Below, in pieces: positions 43,804 to 53,310 of a DNA stretch of 64,000 nt. The stretch is from JAMQKA01 sp043951865 (GTDB lineage: Bacteria; Bacteroidota; Rhodothermia; Balneolales; Balneolaceae). Every line of letters starts with the position of its first letter. Positions within the stretch are counted from its first letter, which is position 1. Location of the stretch: positions 1 to 64,000 of the forward strand of contig NZ_JBINJF010000004.1 in assembly GCF_043951865.1 (NCBI RefSeq), read 5' to 3'. Position numbers and translations under genes: made by a program. Under the pieces are notes generated by a model that was not told the DNA's origin, did no database searches, and saw only the letters and a list, made by a program, of their open reading frames with translations.

Positions 43804-44511
43804 ATGCGTTACCTCCTGATCCTGTTAAGTTTTTACTTTATTGTCCCCCCCGCCCCGGCGCAACAGCCTCAAGATAATATCATCTCGGTAACCGCAAGTG
43901 GCGAAGTAGAGCTCCCGGCCGATATCATCCAGTTCAATATCAATCTTAATGCCGAAGCCGATACGCCCCAAAAAGCTTATGAGCTACACAAAGAGCGCGA
44001 AAAAGTGCTCGTGGACCTGTTGGACCGATATGAGGTAAACGAGGATCAGATCCGTTTTCAGCCGATTTCGATCCAGAAAAGGTATACTGATGAGTATGTT
44101 CCCGGGGGAGAACGTGAGCGAAAAGAAATTTTCCAAACCAAGCAGCAGGTTAGCCTGGCTCTAAGGGATTTTGAAATATATGAGCAGATCCAGGTAACCC
44201 TTATTGAACACAGTTTTGACCAGTTTAGCGGGAATTTTCTCTCCTCCGACCAGCAGCAAGGAGAAGATGAGGCCCTTCGGCAGGCGATGCGCAAAGCTCA
44301 AAACAAAGTGGATATCATCGCCGAAGAAGCCGGTGTTGTACTCGGGGATATTAAATCCATCAACTACCACGAGAGCCAGTACTATCCCGGCCAGCGGATG
44401 GAATCGATGGCCATGAAAGCCGCCGACAGTCCCAGCCTGATGCAGTACGAGCAGACGGTGATATTAGAGGCGTCGGTCACAATCCAGTATACCATCGGGA
44501 AAACGAACTGA
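43804..44511 (+). CDS. SIMPL-domain (YggE/BP26-like) secreted protein
   Basis: 235 residues. Signal peptide ending PAPAQQ (about 1-21) followed by one SIMPL/DUF541 domain: NIISVTASGEVELPADIIQFNINLNAEADTP is the typical first strand, with VNEDQIRFQPISIQKRY and a C-terminal SVTIQYTIGK strand. Family members are periplasmic or outer-membrane proteins, sometimes linked with oxidative stress; function unknown. Stands alone. Confidence 0.85.
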   Translation: MRYLLILLSFYFIVPPAPAQQPQDNIISVTASGEVELPADIIQFNINLNAEADTPQKAYELHKEREKVLVDLLDRYEVNEDQIRFQPISIQKRYTDEYVPGGERERKEIFQTKQQVSLALRDFEIYEQIQVTLIEHSFDQFSGNFLSSDQQQGEDEALRQAMRKAQNKVDIIAEEAGVVLGDIKSINYHESQYYPGQRMESMAMKAADSPSLMQYEQTVILEASVTIQYTIGKTN

Positions 44512-44540
44512 GAAGACGGAGACTATCTTTGAAGAAGACT

Positions 44541-45395
44541 TCAATCGTGCCGGTAGAATCCTTCGCCCGTTTTGTCGCCGAGCCTGCCCGCATCCACCAT
44601 CTTCACCAGCAGCGGGCATGGCCGGTATTTGGGATCTTTAAATCCCTCGTAAAGCACCTCCATGATGTCCAGGCAGACATCAAGACCGATAAAATCAGCC
44701 AGGCGCAGCGGGCCCATCGGGTGGTTCATTCCCAGCTTCATGACCGCATCCACATCTTCGGGATCGGCCACGCCCTCATACACGCAGAAGATCGCTTCAT
44801 TGATCATCGGCATCAGTACGCGGTTTGAGACAAATCCAGGTGAATCCTTCGCTTCTACCGGCGTTTTGTCGATCGCCCTGGCGATGCGTTCTACCGAATC
44901 ATAGGTAGCCTGGCTGGTTTCAAGTCCCCTGACCACCTCAATGAGTGTCATGATGGGTACCGGGTTAAAAAAATGCATCCCGATGAAGCGGTCTGGCCGG
45001 CGGATCGTCGCCGCCAGCCGGGTGATGGAAATGGATGAGGTATTGGAGGCCAAAATGGCATCCTCACCGGTGGCAGCATCCACTTCGGCAAATACCTGCT
45101 TCTTCAGTTGGAAATTCTCAGGTACCGCTTCCACGACCAGGTTCACCTGCTCTACCCCTTTGGCGAGATCGGTGAATGTTTTGATGCCATTGAGCGTCTC
45201 CAGCTTTTTTTCGGGATCGATCTTGCCTTTGTCAACCATCCGTTCAAGGTTATATTCAATGGTTGCCACGGCGTTTTCGGCCAGCTCCCGGGAGGTTTCC
45301 ACCAGGTGAACAGGGATCCCATTCATCGCAAATACATGAGCAATACCATTCCCCATCGTTCCGCCGCCCACAACTGCTGCTTTCTTAATCTCCAT
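44541..45395 (-). CDS. 3-hydroxyacyl-CoA (3-hydroxybutyryl-CoA) dehydrogenase
   Basis: 284 residues. NAD-binding VVGGGTMGNGIAHVFAMNG at the N-terminus; catalytic His in GMHFFNPVPIM and Glu in LVVEAVPENF; C-terminal domain has SPGFVSNRVLMPMINEA and GMNHPMGPLRLADFIGLD. The length matches short-chain Hbd. Oxidises 3-hydroxyacyl-CoA in fatty-acid or butyrate metabolism. Single gene; the convergent SIMPL gene lies about 30 bases away. Confidence 0.92.
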   Translation of the reverse strand: MEIKKAAVVGGGTMGNGIAHVFAMNGIPVHLVETSRELAENAVATIEYNLERMVDKGKIDPEKKLETLNGIKTFTDLAKGVEQVNLVVEAVPENFQLKKQVFAEVDAATGEDAILASNTSSISITRLAATIRRPDRFIGMHFFNPVPIMTLIEVVRGLETSQATYDSVERIARAIDKTPVEAKDSPGFVSNRVLMPMINEAIFCVYEGVADPEDVDAVMKLGMNHPMGPLRLADFIGLDVCLDIMEVLYEGFKDPKYRPCPLLVKMVDAGRLGDKTGEGFYRHD

Positions 45396-45632
45396 CGCTT
45401 GTTATTGATTAGTGGTTCTCCTTTATTGGCTGAAAGAATCATTTACCCTTTTGTAAACTAACATATCTACCCGCTATATGCGACATTGAGTAGCAACCGT
45501 TCTTTCTCAATCTACTCCTTTTTGGGAATGCGTTGCATATCACATGATCATTGATCAAACAGTTTTGTTTCGTACATTTCCAGAGGACTTTGCAAAGCTC
45601 TCTTCCACAAATTTTTATCGTCGAATTTTTCC

Positions 45633-48077
45633 ATGAATAATTTTCTGAAAATTCTTCTGCTCATTCTGATCGTGTTAATCGGGATAACGGGACTGGGGAT
45701 CTACTGGACGTTCTACCGGACGCTGCCCGACTACCAGGCCACCCATACGCTGGAGGGACTGGACCGCGAGGTTCAGATCCACTGGGACAACTACGGGGTT
45801 CCCCATATTTATGCCGACACGCGCAACGACCTCTACTACAGTCTGGGCTATGTGCATGCCCAGGACCGTCTCTGGCAAATGACCCTCACGCAGATGGCTT
45901 CCGAGGGTCGCCTGGCAGAGTTCCTGGGGGAAGACCTGGTGGAGGCCGACCTCTTTCAGCGTACGCTGGGCTTTTGGAAGATTGCCCAAAAAATCGAGCA
46001 ACAGCTGCCGGACTCTACCCGCCGGATCCTGCAGTCATATACCGACGGTGTCAATCAATATGTCAAAACCCATCCGAACCAACTCCCGCTAGAGTTCGCA
46101 CTGGTCGACATGGAACCAATACCGTGGACGGTTACCCACTCGCTGGCACTGGCACGACTGATAGCCTGGGAGCTGAATATTGCGTGGAAGAACGAGCTGT
46201 CGCTGGCCTATCTCAGCAAGCACCTGGAACCGGCACAGTTCAGGGAATTGATGCCCAGCAATGAATTTACAGCTGCCAAAAAGCCCTCAGTTCCCGCCTC
46301 TCTCACTTCCGACAAGATGCTCGCGTTGCTGGAGGGGGATCTTGCGCTTCGCCGGGTTTTGAAATCGGAGGGATTCAGTCCCGGCAGTAATGCCTGGGCC
46401 GTCAGTTCCGAAAAGACGGAGACCGGCTATCCCCTGCTGGCGGGCGATCCCCACCTGGGACTCAGCATGCCCGGCAAATGGTATGAGGTGCACCTCAATC
46501 TCAACGGCCGGAATCTCTCCGGGGCCACCCTGGCCGGGGCTCCGATCCTGGTGCTGGGACAAAACGATTTTATGGGATGGTCGCTCACCAATGTGATGCT
46601 GGATGACACCGATTTTTTCCTGGAAAAAGTCAATCCCAACGATGAAAACCAGTACCTGGTGGATTCGCTTGACGGTCAGCCGGTCTACCGTGAATTTGAG
46701 ATTCAACGTGAACTGATAAAAGTTCGAAACAGCAATGATACCACCTTAACCCGCCGTTTGACCAAACACGGACCGGTGATATCAGAAATCTATCCCGGCC
46801 AGCAGATCATTGGCGAGCAGGTGATTTCCATGAAATGGACGGCCCTGCAGGTCAGCCACGAGGTGGATGCGCTGCTGGGCATCAACTGGGCGCAGTCATT
46901 CAAAGAGTTTCAGCGGCATCTTCCCTATTTCAAGGTTCCGGGTCAGAATATTATCTACGCCGACAGGGACGGAAATATCGCGATGTACAGCCTCGGCGGA
47001 CTCCCGGTCCGCAGTGGTAACCCGGTATTACTGCGCGAAGGCTGGAAGCCGGAAAATGACTGGCAGGGCTACGTGCCGTTCGAAGAGATGCCCCGAACCG
47101 TAAACCCGGAGTCTGGCTGGGTTGCCAATGCCAACAATCCTGTACAGCTTCGCGAAGCTGAGCGGTATATCTCCATATACTGGGAACCCGACGCCCGGTA
47201 TGAACGAATCCGCCAGTATTTGACACAAAATGAGCGCCTTTCGCCCCAAATTTTCCAGGCCATGCAGCTCGACACCTACTCTATTTATGCCCAACAGATC
47301 ACCAACATGATCTTGCCCGTACTGCAAAATGCCGACCAGGATTTCGATACGGTGATATCTTACCTGGAAAACTGGGATTTCCAGTATGAACCCAACGAAA
47401 CGGCTGCTTCTATTCTCGATGTCTTTATGCTTCGGCTCAACGAAAATGTGTTTAAGGATGAGATGGGAGAAGCCGGCTACAACAACTACATCCGCTTTTC
47501 GGGGCTGCCCGCGCGTATCCTGTTTCGTTCCCTCAGGCAAAACAGCTCGTTCTTCGATAATGTTAACACCGACACCATTGAAACGCGGGAAGACCTGATT
47601 GTAAACACGATGCGGGAGACGACGGATTACCTGGAATCGGAGCTCGGCGAAGAGCCGTACGAGTGGCGGTGGGAAAATATCCATACCGTTACACTTAAAC
47701 CCCAGCTTTTTGGTCAGGCGGCCGAACAGCCGGATGCCAACAGCGCGCTGAAGCTCATCGTCCGGAACCTGATGAACAAAGGACCCTATGCGGCACGGGG
47801 ACACAAAATGAGCATCAACAAGGGGTCCTACCTTTGGAGCGATCCCTATGAGATGGTTGTCGGCCCCTCCATCCGCCGGGTTGTGGACCTGTCGAATATG
47901 AGCAGAACGCTCTCGATAACACCTACCGGCCAGTCGGGGCTGATGCTATCGGAATATTACGGAGATCAAACGGAAAGCTGGCTCAACGGCCAGTACAAAT
48001 ATCTTTACCAGGACAGTACCCTCTTTGAGGAGACTGTCTACCGCACCATGCGGCTACTACCGGCCGAAGCCCCATAA
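45633..48077 (+). CDS. Penicillin-acylase family Ntn-hydrolase, membrane-anchored
   Basis: 814 residues. One N-terminal helix (about 4-26; FLKILLLILIVLIGITGLGIYW). The nucleophile that becomes the N-terminus of the beta chain is Ser252 in SPGSNAWAVS, and DPHLGLSMPGKWYEVHL follows as in the family. The precursor would be cleaved before this Ser into alpha and beta chains. Substrates in this family include penicillins and, in many bacteria, acyl-homoserine lactones, so a quorum-quenching role is possible. The nucleophile is intact; an ancestor with no signal-peptide cleavage site. Confidence 0.9.
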   Translation: MNNFLKILLLILIVLIGITGLGIYWTFYRTLPDYQATHTLEGLDREVQIHWDNYGVPHIYADTRNDLYYSLGYVHAQDRLWQMTLTQMASEGRLAEFLGEDLVEADLFQRTLGFWKIAQKIEQQLPDSTRRILQSYTDGVNQYVKTHPNQLPLEFALVDMEPIPWTVTHSLALARLIAWELNIAWKNELSLAYLSKHLEPAQFRELMPSNEFTAAKKPSVPASLTSDKMLALLEGDLALRRVLKSEGFSPGSNAWAVSSEKTETGYPLLAGDPHLGLSMPGKWYEVHLNLNGRNLSGATLAGAPILVLGQNDFMGWSLTNVMLDDTDFFLEKVNPNDENQYLVDSLDGQPVYREFEIQRELIKVRNSNDTTLTRRLTKHGPVISEIYPGQQIIGEQVISMKWTALQVSHEVDALLGINWAQSFKEFQRHLPYFKVPGQNIIYADRDGNIAMYSLGGLPVRSGNPVLLREGWKPENDWQGYVPFEEMPRTVNPESGWVANANNPVQLREAERYISIYWEPDARYERIRQYLTQNERLSPQIFQAMQLDTYSIYAQQITNMILPVLQNADQDFDTVISYLENWDFQYEPNETAASILDVFMLRLNENVFKDEMGEAGYNNYIRFSGLPARILFRSLRQNSSFFDNVNTDTIETREDLIVNTMRETTDYLESELGEEPYEWRWENIHTVTLKPQLFGQAAEQPDANSALKLIVRNLMNKGPYAARGHKMSINKGSYLWSDPYEMVVGPSIRRVVDLSNMSRTLSITPTGQSGLMLSEYYGDQTESWLNGQYKYLYQDSTLFEETVYRTMRLLPAEAP

Positions 48078-48360
48078 TCAACATGGCCGACAAGCGTTGC
48101 AAGAGTTGAACTCTTTGCCGTATGTTACGCATCAAAGAGCTGGTAGCTCATGGTTAAAGACCTGTATAAAGTATTGATCTTTTCAGCACTACCGCAGGAA
48201 TTGTGTAAACAAAAATTTAACCGGACCGAAACCTCATGTATTCGACGCTTTGTAGTTCCACTGTCAGCCAATATCAGTCAGAGGCAGTGAGGACCGGCAG
48301 GCTACAGCAAGAGGGTCGATCCGGCTTAACCGTATTGGAAATTTGGAAAAAAAGTTACTG

Positions 48361-51324
48361 ATGAATGTTGGATCAAATTGGAGCACCCGTATAACAGTCC
48401 TTTCCCTATCTGTACTGGTATTGCTGGTCAGCTGCCGCACCACCCGGGAGACTCCCTCTGTTAATCAGCCAGATCAACCCGGGGCGATGGAGCAACCAAG
48501 CGTGCTGGAACAGCAGCTCCACGGAGAGGGTGACGGAAAACCGAAACCTGAAATATCCCTGGTCTCCGGTCCCGTAACCATCGATTCGCTGATGGAAGAA
48601 ATGACCTTGCGCGAGAAGATCGGTCAGCTTTTTGTTACCCACGCCAACGGGTACTTTGTCAATGAGGACAGTGACACCTATTATGAGCTTGTACAGAAGA
48701 TTCGGAAATACCAGGTGGGCGGAATCATCTTCAACAGCGGTAATATTTACGGACAAGCCGTGCTTCACAACAAACTGCAGCGGGCCAGCAGACTCCCCCT
48801 CTGGATAACCCAGGATATGGAGTTTGGGGCGGCGATGCGGGTCCGCCGCTCGACATACCTGACCCCCGCAATGGGAATTGCCGCCACGCAGAACCCGGAA
48901 TACGCCTACTGGGCCGGAAAGATTACTGCGCGTGAGGCCAAGGCGCTGGGCGTACATCAGATCTTTGCTCCCGTCCTCGATGTAAATAATAACCCGGAAA
49001 ACCCGGTCATTAACGTGCGCTCTTTTTCAGGTGATCCACAAACCGTGGCTACCTTTGGTAACGCCTTTATTGACGGGGTACACTCGGAAGGCGTCGTGGC
49101 CACAGCCAAACATTTTCCGGGTCACGGGGATACCGACGTCGACTCTCACCTCTCCCTGCCGGTCATACCACACTCCTATTCCAGGCTGGACACCCTGGAG
49201 CTGCTCCCGTTCAAGGCAGCCATCGACCATGGAGTTTCGAGCATCATGAGTGCTCATATCGCTTTTCCAAAAATAGGCAACTCCAACGGTACCCCCGGCA
49301 CGCTGGATGAACAGGTGCTGGATCGTATTTTGCTGGATTCACTGAATTTTAACGGCATTGTGGTCACCGACGGGCTGGAAATGCGCGGGATCTCTTCCCG
49401 GTATTCTCCCGGCGAAACTGTTGTCAAAGCCCTTCACGCCGGGGCCGACCTGATGCTGCTGAGTCCCGATGAACTGACGGCAATCAACGAAATAGAGCAG
49501 GCGGTCCGCCGGGGAAGTATCACCGAGCAGCGTATTGACCGTTCGGTGCGAAAACTGCTTGAATGGAAAAAGGAATACGGACTTTTTAAAAGCCGGACTA
49601 TTGACATCGACAGCCTCGACAAGGAGATTCATACTACGGAGCACCAGCTGATCGCGGATGAGATCGCCCGCAAGTCGATCACAGTCATTAAAAACGAGCA
49701 GGATCTGCTGCCCCTGCGCCCCTACAAATACCCGAACGTGCTGGCGATCTCTATCGCCGACGACATCTCGGGAGAGACCGGCACCTATTTTGCCGAGCAA
49801 CTCAAAACCTATCATCCAAACGTCAAGTTTCATGTATACGACCGGCGAACAAACGAGGAAGAGAAAAAGGAGATCATGAACAATGCCCGAAATGCTGATC
49901 TCATCATCCTAGGCTCCTTTATTTACGTGCGTTCCGCCCAGCCCATGCAGCTCTCTTCCGAACAGTTCGATTTTTTAAAACAGCTGGCGGCCGGGAACAA
50001 ACCCTCCCTGCTGGTGGCGTTCGGGAATCCGTACATTGTTCGAGACCTTTCCCAAACCGATGCACAAGTGATGGCGTGGTCGGCTCGAAACGCACAGGTG
50101 CGAAACACTGTACCGGCCCTGTTCGGGGCCTCCCCTGTTACCGGGAAGATGCCGATCGATATCCCGGGGTATTCGGTCATCGGTCAGGGCATCGAAATTC
50201 CACAAACCACTATCCGAAAAGATCAGCCGGGGACCGCCGGTTTTACCAAGGACTCCCTGCGCCGCATCGATCATATCATGCAGGAGGCTGTTTTCGATTC
50301 TACCTTTCCCGGCGGCACGGTAACCGTGCTTAAAGACGGGATTATCGCCTACCAGAAGGGATACGGGTATCACACCTATGACAAGCTGAACCCCGTAAAT
50401 GCCACCGACATCTATGACCTGGCGTCCCTGACCAAGGTAGTTGCCACCACAACAGCGGTAATGCGACTGGTCGATACCGGAAAATTGAACCTTGACGACC
50501 GGGTGGCCGAATATATTCCCGAATTCAATACGGGACCTAAAAAGAATATCACGATTCGCCATCTGCTGTCTCACAACTCGGGACTGCCCCCGTTTCGGGT
50601 GTATGTCGATTCCCTGAAAGAACGCAGTCAACTGATCCAGGCCGTCAGGGATGAACCTCTCATCTATTCGCCGGGAAGCAGGTACGAATACAGCGACCTG
50701 GGATTCATCCTGCTTGCCGAAATAGCAGAAAAAGTCTCCGGCCGGCGGATCGACCGCTTCATCCGTCAGGAGATGTTTTACACGATGGGGATGAACTCCA
50801 CCTACTTTAATCCCCTGGCAAAGGGAGAGTGGATCAGCAACCGTATTCCTCCCACGGAGATCGACACCGTCTTTCGAAAAGAGACCGTCCGGGCCCGGGT
50901 TCATGACGAGCGGGCCTATTTTATGGACGGAGTGGCTGGGCATGCCGGTCTTTTTTCCAACGGTACCGACCTTGCGGTATACGCACAGATGCTCCTGAAC
51001 GGGGGAACGTATGGCGGACGCAGGTACCTGAGCGATGCTGTTATTCGAGCCTTTACTGCCCCGCAGCCGGCCAATCCTGAGCGGGGACTCGGATTTGACC
51101 GGAAAAGTACCGGTTTCAGTTCGGCGGGAACGTTGACCAGTGACAACACATTCGGTCATACCGGTTTTACCGGCACCAGCATCTGGATCGATCCTGCACG
51201 GGACCTCGCAATTATTATTCTTGCCAACCGGGTGCATCCCCACCGGTCGTACGGCCACAACATCAGTGAAATCAGGGCGGCCGTGGCCGATGCCGTTATT
51301 TCATCCATAATTGACAACCAGTAA
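48361..51324 (+). CDS. Lipoprotein fusion: GH3 (NagZ-like) glycosidase plus beta-lactamase-fold serine hydrolase
   Basis: From ATG 48361 there are 987 residues; the frame is open back to TTG 48343 but the lipoprotein signal with lipobox LLVSC (Cys25) sits right after ATG 48361. GH3 domain (about 70-410) has the NagZ signature TAKHFPGHGDTDVDSH (Lys250-) and nucleophile Asp337 in VVTDGLEMRG. A C-terminal GH3 sandwich (about 430-600) follows, then a class C beta-lactamase/esterase-type domain with Ser689-x-x-Lys692 (ASLTK) and YSDLG. The two activities suggest cell-wall muropeptide processing: N-acetylglucosaminidase plus an amidase/esterase or carboxypeptidase. It abuts the cytidine deaminase gene. 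Such fusions are known in Bacteroidota. Confidence 0.9.
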   Translation: MNVGSNWSTRITVLSLSVLVLLVSCRTTRETPSVNQPDQPGAMEQPSVLEQQLHGEGDGKPKPEISLVSGPVTIDSLMEEMTLREKIGQLFVTHANGYFVNEDSDTYYELVQKIRKYQVGGIIFNSGNIYGQAVLHNKLQRASRLPLWITQDMEFGAAMRVRRSTYLTPAMGIAATQNPEYAYWAGKITAREAKALGVHQIFAPVLDVNNNPENPVINVRSFSGDPQTVATFGNAFIDGVHSEGVVATAKHFPGHGDTDVDSHLSLPVIPHSYSRLDTLELLPFKAAIDHGVSSIMSAHIAFPKIGNSNGTPGTLDEQVLDRILLDSLNFNGIVVTDGLEMRGISSRYSPGETVVKALHAGADLMLLSPDELTAINEIEQAVRRGSITEQRIDRSVRKLLEWKKEYGLFKSRTIDIDSLDKEIHTTEHQLIADEIARKSITVIKNEQDLLPLRPYKYPNVLAISIADDISGETGTYFAEQLKTYHPNVKFHVYDRRTNEEEKKEIMNNARNADLIILGSFIYVRSAQPMQLSSEQFDFLKQLAAGNKPSLLVAFGNPYIVRDLSQTDAQVMAWSARNAQVRNTVPALFGASPVTGKMPIDIPGYSVIGQGIEIPQTTIRKDQPGTAGFTKDSLRRIDHIMQEAVFDSTFPGGTVTVLKDGIIAYQKGYGYHTYDKLNPVNATDIYDLASLTKVVATTTAVMRLVDTGKLNLDDRVAEYIPEFNTGPKKNITIRHLLSHNSGLPPFRVYVDSLKERSQLIQAVRDEPLIYSPGSRYEYSDLGFILLAEIAEKVSGRRIDRFIRQEMFYTMGMNSTYFNPLAKGEWISNRIPPTEIDTVFRKETVRARVHDERAYFMDGVAGHAGLFSNGTDLAVYAQMLLNGGTYGGRRYLSDAVIRAFTAPQPANPERGLGFDRKSTGFSSAGTLTSDNTFGHTGFTGTSIWIDPARDLAIIILANRVHPHRSYGHNISEIRAAVADAVISSIIDNQ

Positions 51325-51325
51325 A

Positions 51326-52054
51326 ATGACGTTGGAAGAGCTCGAAACCCGATCCTACACTCCTTACTCCGGGCAGCCTGCAGCTGTTATTTTGGAAAGC
51401 CGCTCGGGGAAATTATATCCGGGTGTAAGAATTGAAAATATCTCCTTCCCCTTGACCATCTCCGCAATGCAGTGCGCCGTGGTAATTTGCACAAGCGAGG
51501 GAGAACAACCGGCAAAAGTCTACCGCCGAACACCGCCATCAACAGATGGAGAGACCGATTTTTGGGAACGGGAGCTGGACCTCGAGTACTCTGTTGAGCC
51601 TGATTTTGACAAAGAGCTGGATGGGATCGTCACTTCACACGATGATATCAGCCATTGCCTGCAGCGTCTACTGGGCCGTTCACACTCCCCCTATTCCAAC
51701 TTCCCGGTTTCCACAATTCTTGAAACGAGCGGAGGCCTTGTCTCGGGTGTGAATATTGAATTCAGCGCCTGGGAGTCGGGGCTTTGTGCTGAACGCACGG
51801 CCATTGCCAAAGCGATCGCCGGCGGGATCGACCTTTCGTCGATCAAGGCCCTGCATCTCCATACCCGGCACGGAGAATACAGCAGCCCCTGCGGAGCCTG
51901 CAGGCAGGTTATCATTGAGCACCTGCCCCAAATCCCCGTTTTCATCCACCATTCGGATGGATCCCTATCCCGGCACTTTAGTTCCGACCTGTTACCATAC
52001 AGCTTTAAATCCGACTTCCTGAAAAAAAACTTACAACACACAAAAAACCAGTAA
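51326..52054 (+). CDS. cdd: Cytidine deaminase, two-domain form with the catalytic site in the C-terminal half
   Basis: 242 residues from ATG 51326 (TTG 51311 would overlap the GH3 gene). The C-terminal half (about 115-225) has zinc ligand Cys154 and proton-shuttle Glu156 in CAERTAI, and Cys189/Cys192 in PCGACRQ. The N-terminal half (about 8-70, SYTPYSGQPAAVILE...AMQCAVVIC) is a degenerate copy of the same fold without the CAE or PCxxC. Thus it resembles E. coli Cdd turned round (there the N-terminal half is active). It deaminates cytidine/deoxycytidine to uridine. Starts one base after the GH3 gene and overlaps the next gene by one base. Confidence 0.85.
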   Translation: MTLEELETRSYTPYSGQPAAVILESRSGKLYPGVRIENISFPLTISAMQCAVVICTSEGEQPAKVYRRTPPSTDGETDFWERELDLEYSVEPDFDKELDGIVTSHDDISHCLQRLLGRSHSPYSNFPVSTILETSGGLVSGVNIEFSAWESGLCAERTAIAKAIAGGIDLSSIKALHLHTRHGEYSSPCGACRQVIIEHLPQIPVFIHHSDGSLSRHFSSDLLPYSFKSDFLKKNLQHTKNQ

Positions 52055-52668
52055 TGAAATATATTCTAACGCTCGATTACGAGCATCTCGATAATGGCTT
52101 ATTCCTTACCAATGTTGCCCAGGGGCTGGCCCGGTTTCAGAACAACCGGGATGATGCCCGGCTTGTTGTCGTTCACGGAGAAAGTGAATACACCGAACGC
52201 CTTATACAAACCGGAATTATGCGGGAGGAGGCCACCATTCGAGCGATCAAGGATCTGAATCATCGACTGGTGGCCCTGTTTGCCGACCAGGGTGTTTCAG
52301 CGGTGGGGCTAAACGGCTATCAGCGAGAATGCATCACGCTGGAAGAGGGAAAACTCAACATCAATATGGACTACATTGAATCACTGCACCACGGCCCGGT
52401 ATTGCTGCTTTCCAACCTCGTGCTAAACCGAAAGAACAATAAACCGACGCCCGTGCCACTGAACAGATACCTGGAATTCCTCCATATGCAATTTGCACCC
52501 GAAGAGCTCATCCTCTTTTCAAAGTACGACCATCGTTCGCCACCCAAAGAAAACTCTTCGGGCCCGGCCCCCGCTCCCCCGGATGATCTCACCGGACTCT
52601 CGGTCCCAACCCATATTACCACGACGGCGGAGTTCATTACCCGAATCAACCAAAATCCGGACCAATAG
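52054..52668 (+). CDS. Amino-acid-kinase-fold-like protein, probably degenerate; function unknown
   Basis: 204 residues. LVVVHGESEYTERLI and SAVGLNGYQR resemble, in order, the phosphate-binding and nucleotide-contact parts of acetylglutamate-kinase-like proteins, and GPVLLLSNLVLN the following core strand, but the normal GGG of the first motif is missing and the protein is shorter than any active NagK (about 260). The proline-rich stretch near 165-180 is linker-like. It overlaps the cytidine deaminase stop by one base, so it belongs to that operon. I cannot assign a reaction. Confidence 0.5.
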   Translation: MKYILTLDYEHLDNGLFLTNVAQGLARFQNNRDDARLVVVHGESEYTERLIQTGIMREEATIRAIKDLNHRLVALFADQGVSAVGLNGYQRECITLEEGKLNINMDYIESLHHGPVLLLSNLVLNRKNNKPTPVPLNRYLEFLHMQFAPEELILFSKYDHRSPPKENSSGPAPAPPDDLTGLSVPTHITTTAEFITRINQNPDQ

Positions 52669-52886
52669 CAGTACAAAGGATTAATATTTCCCGATGATAC
52701 TCCGGATATCCCCCTTATTCTGTTAGAATAGGAGAAAAAACGCAGAATTTAGGTTAAAAATCAGGTTTTTTACTTGACAGTACAGATTGGAATGTATTAG
52801 TTTCGAACAATCGATGGCGGTATAAAAACAAATGTCATCAAATCGATTAAAATTAACATTAAACATTAATTTAACGGAGTTACATA

Positions 52887-53084
52887 ATGAGCCGATATGA
52901 CGAAATGAGCGAACTGTTAGATCAGCTGGAACCAGATATTAACAAGTTCTACAACAAAGGGAACAAAGCTGCCGGCACACGTGCTCGCAAAACTCTTCAA
53001 GAGATTAAGAAGACAGCACAGGATATTCGTTTGGAAATTCAAGAATGGAAAAACACCGGTAAAGTAGACGAGATTAAAGGATAA
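52887..53084 (+). CDS. Histone H1-like small nucleoid protein
   Basis: 65 residues, helix-rich and lysine-rich (NKAAGTRARKTLQEIKKTAQDIRLEIQ). It matches the short histone H1-like (Hc1-related) family common in Bacteroidota/Balneolota. Likely binds DNA and compacts the nucleoid. The ribosome binding site (GGAG, 7-8 bases before ATG) and a strong terminator right after make it a short, probably highly expressed transcript. Confidence 0.85.
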   Translation: MSRYDEMSELLDQLEPDINKFYNKGNKAAGTRARKTLQEIKKTAQDIRLEIQEWKNTGKVDEIKG

Positions 53085-53120
53085 GATACCCAATTATTTA
53101 ATTCGGTAATATCCTACCGG

Positions 53121-53150
53121 AAAAGGCCACTTTTTTTGAAGTGGCCTTTT
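53121..53150. terminator. Terminator of the histone-like gene, usable in both directions
   Basis: 12-bp perfect stem (AAAAGGCCACTT / AAGTGGCCTTTT) with a 6-base loop and a T-rich flank; A-rich upstream gives the reverse strand a tail as well. 37 bases after the stop codon. Confidence 0.9.
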
Positions 53151-53310
53151 CTATTTTAAATGATTTTTAATGCCCGTTCGATATAAAATTTCTTGCAAAT
53201 TATCTGTTCATTTCTTCGGGCCTGGCCCTGCCCTCCCGCCGCAACCGGGTATTTCTCTCCCCGCCCTTTCATTGCATCAGTCACTGGCACTAAGAGTATT
53301 TTAACGTCCG

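Noticed and set aside
49975..51258. 427-residue frame on the minus strand opposite the GH3/beta-lactamase gene
   Set aside because: Antisense to conserved catalytic motifs; composition is that of a reversed coding sequence.
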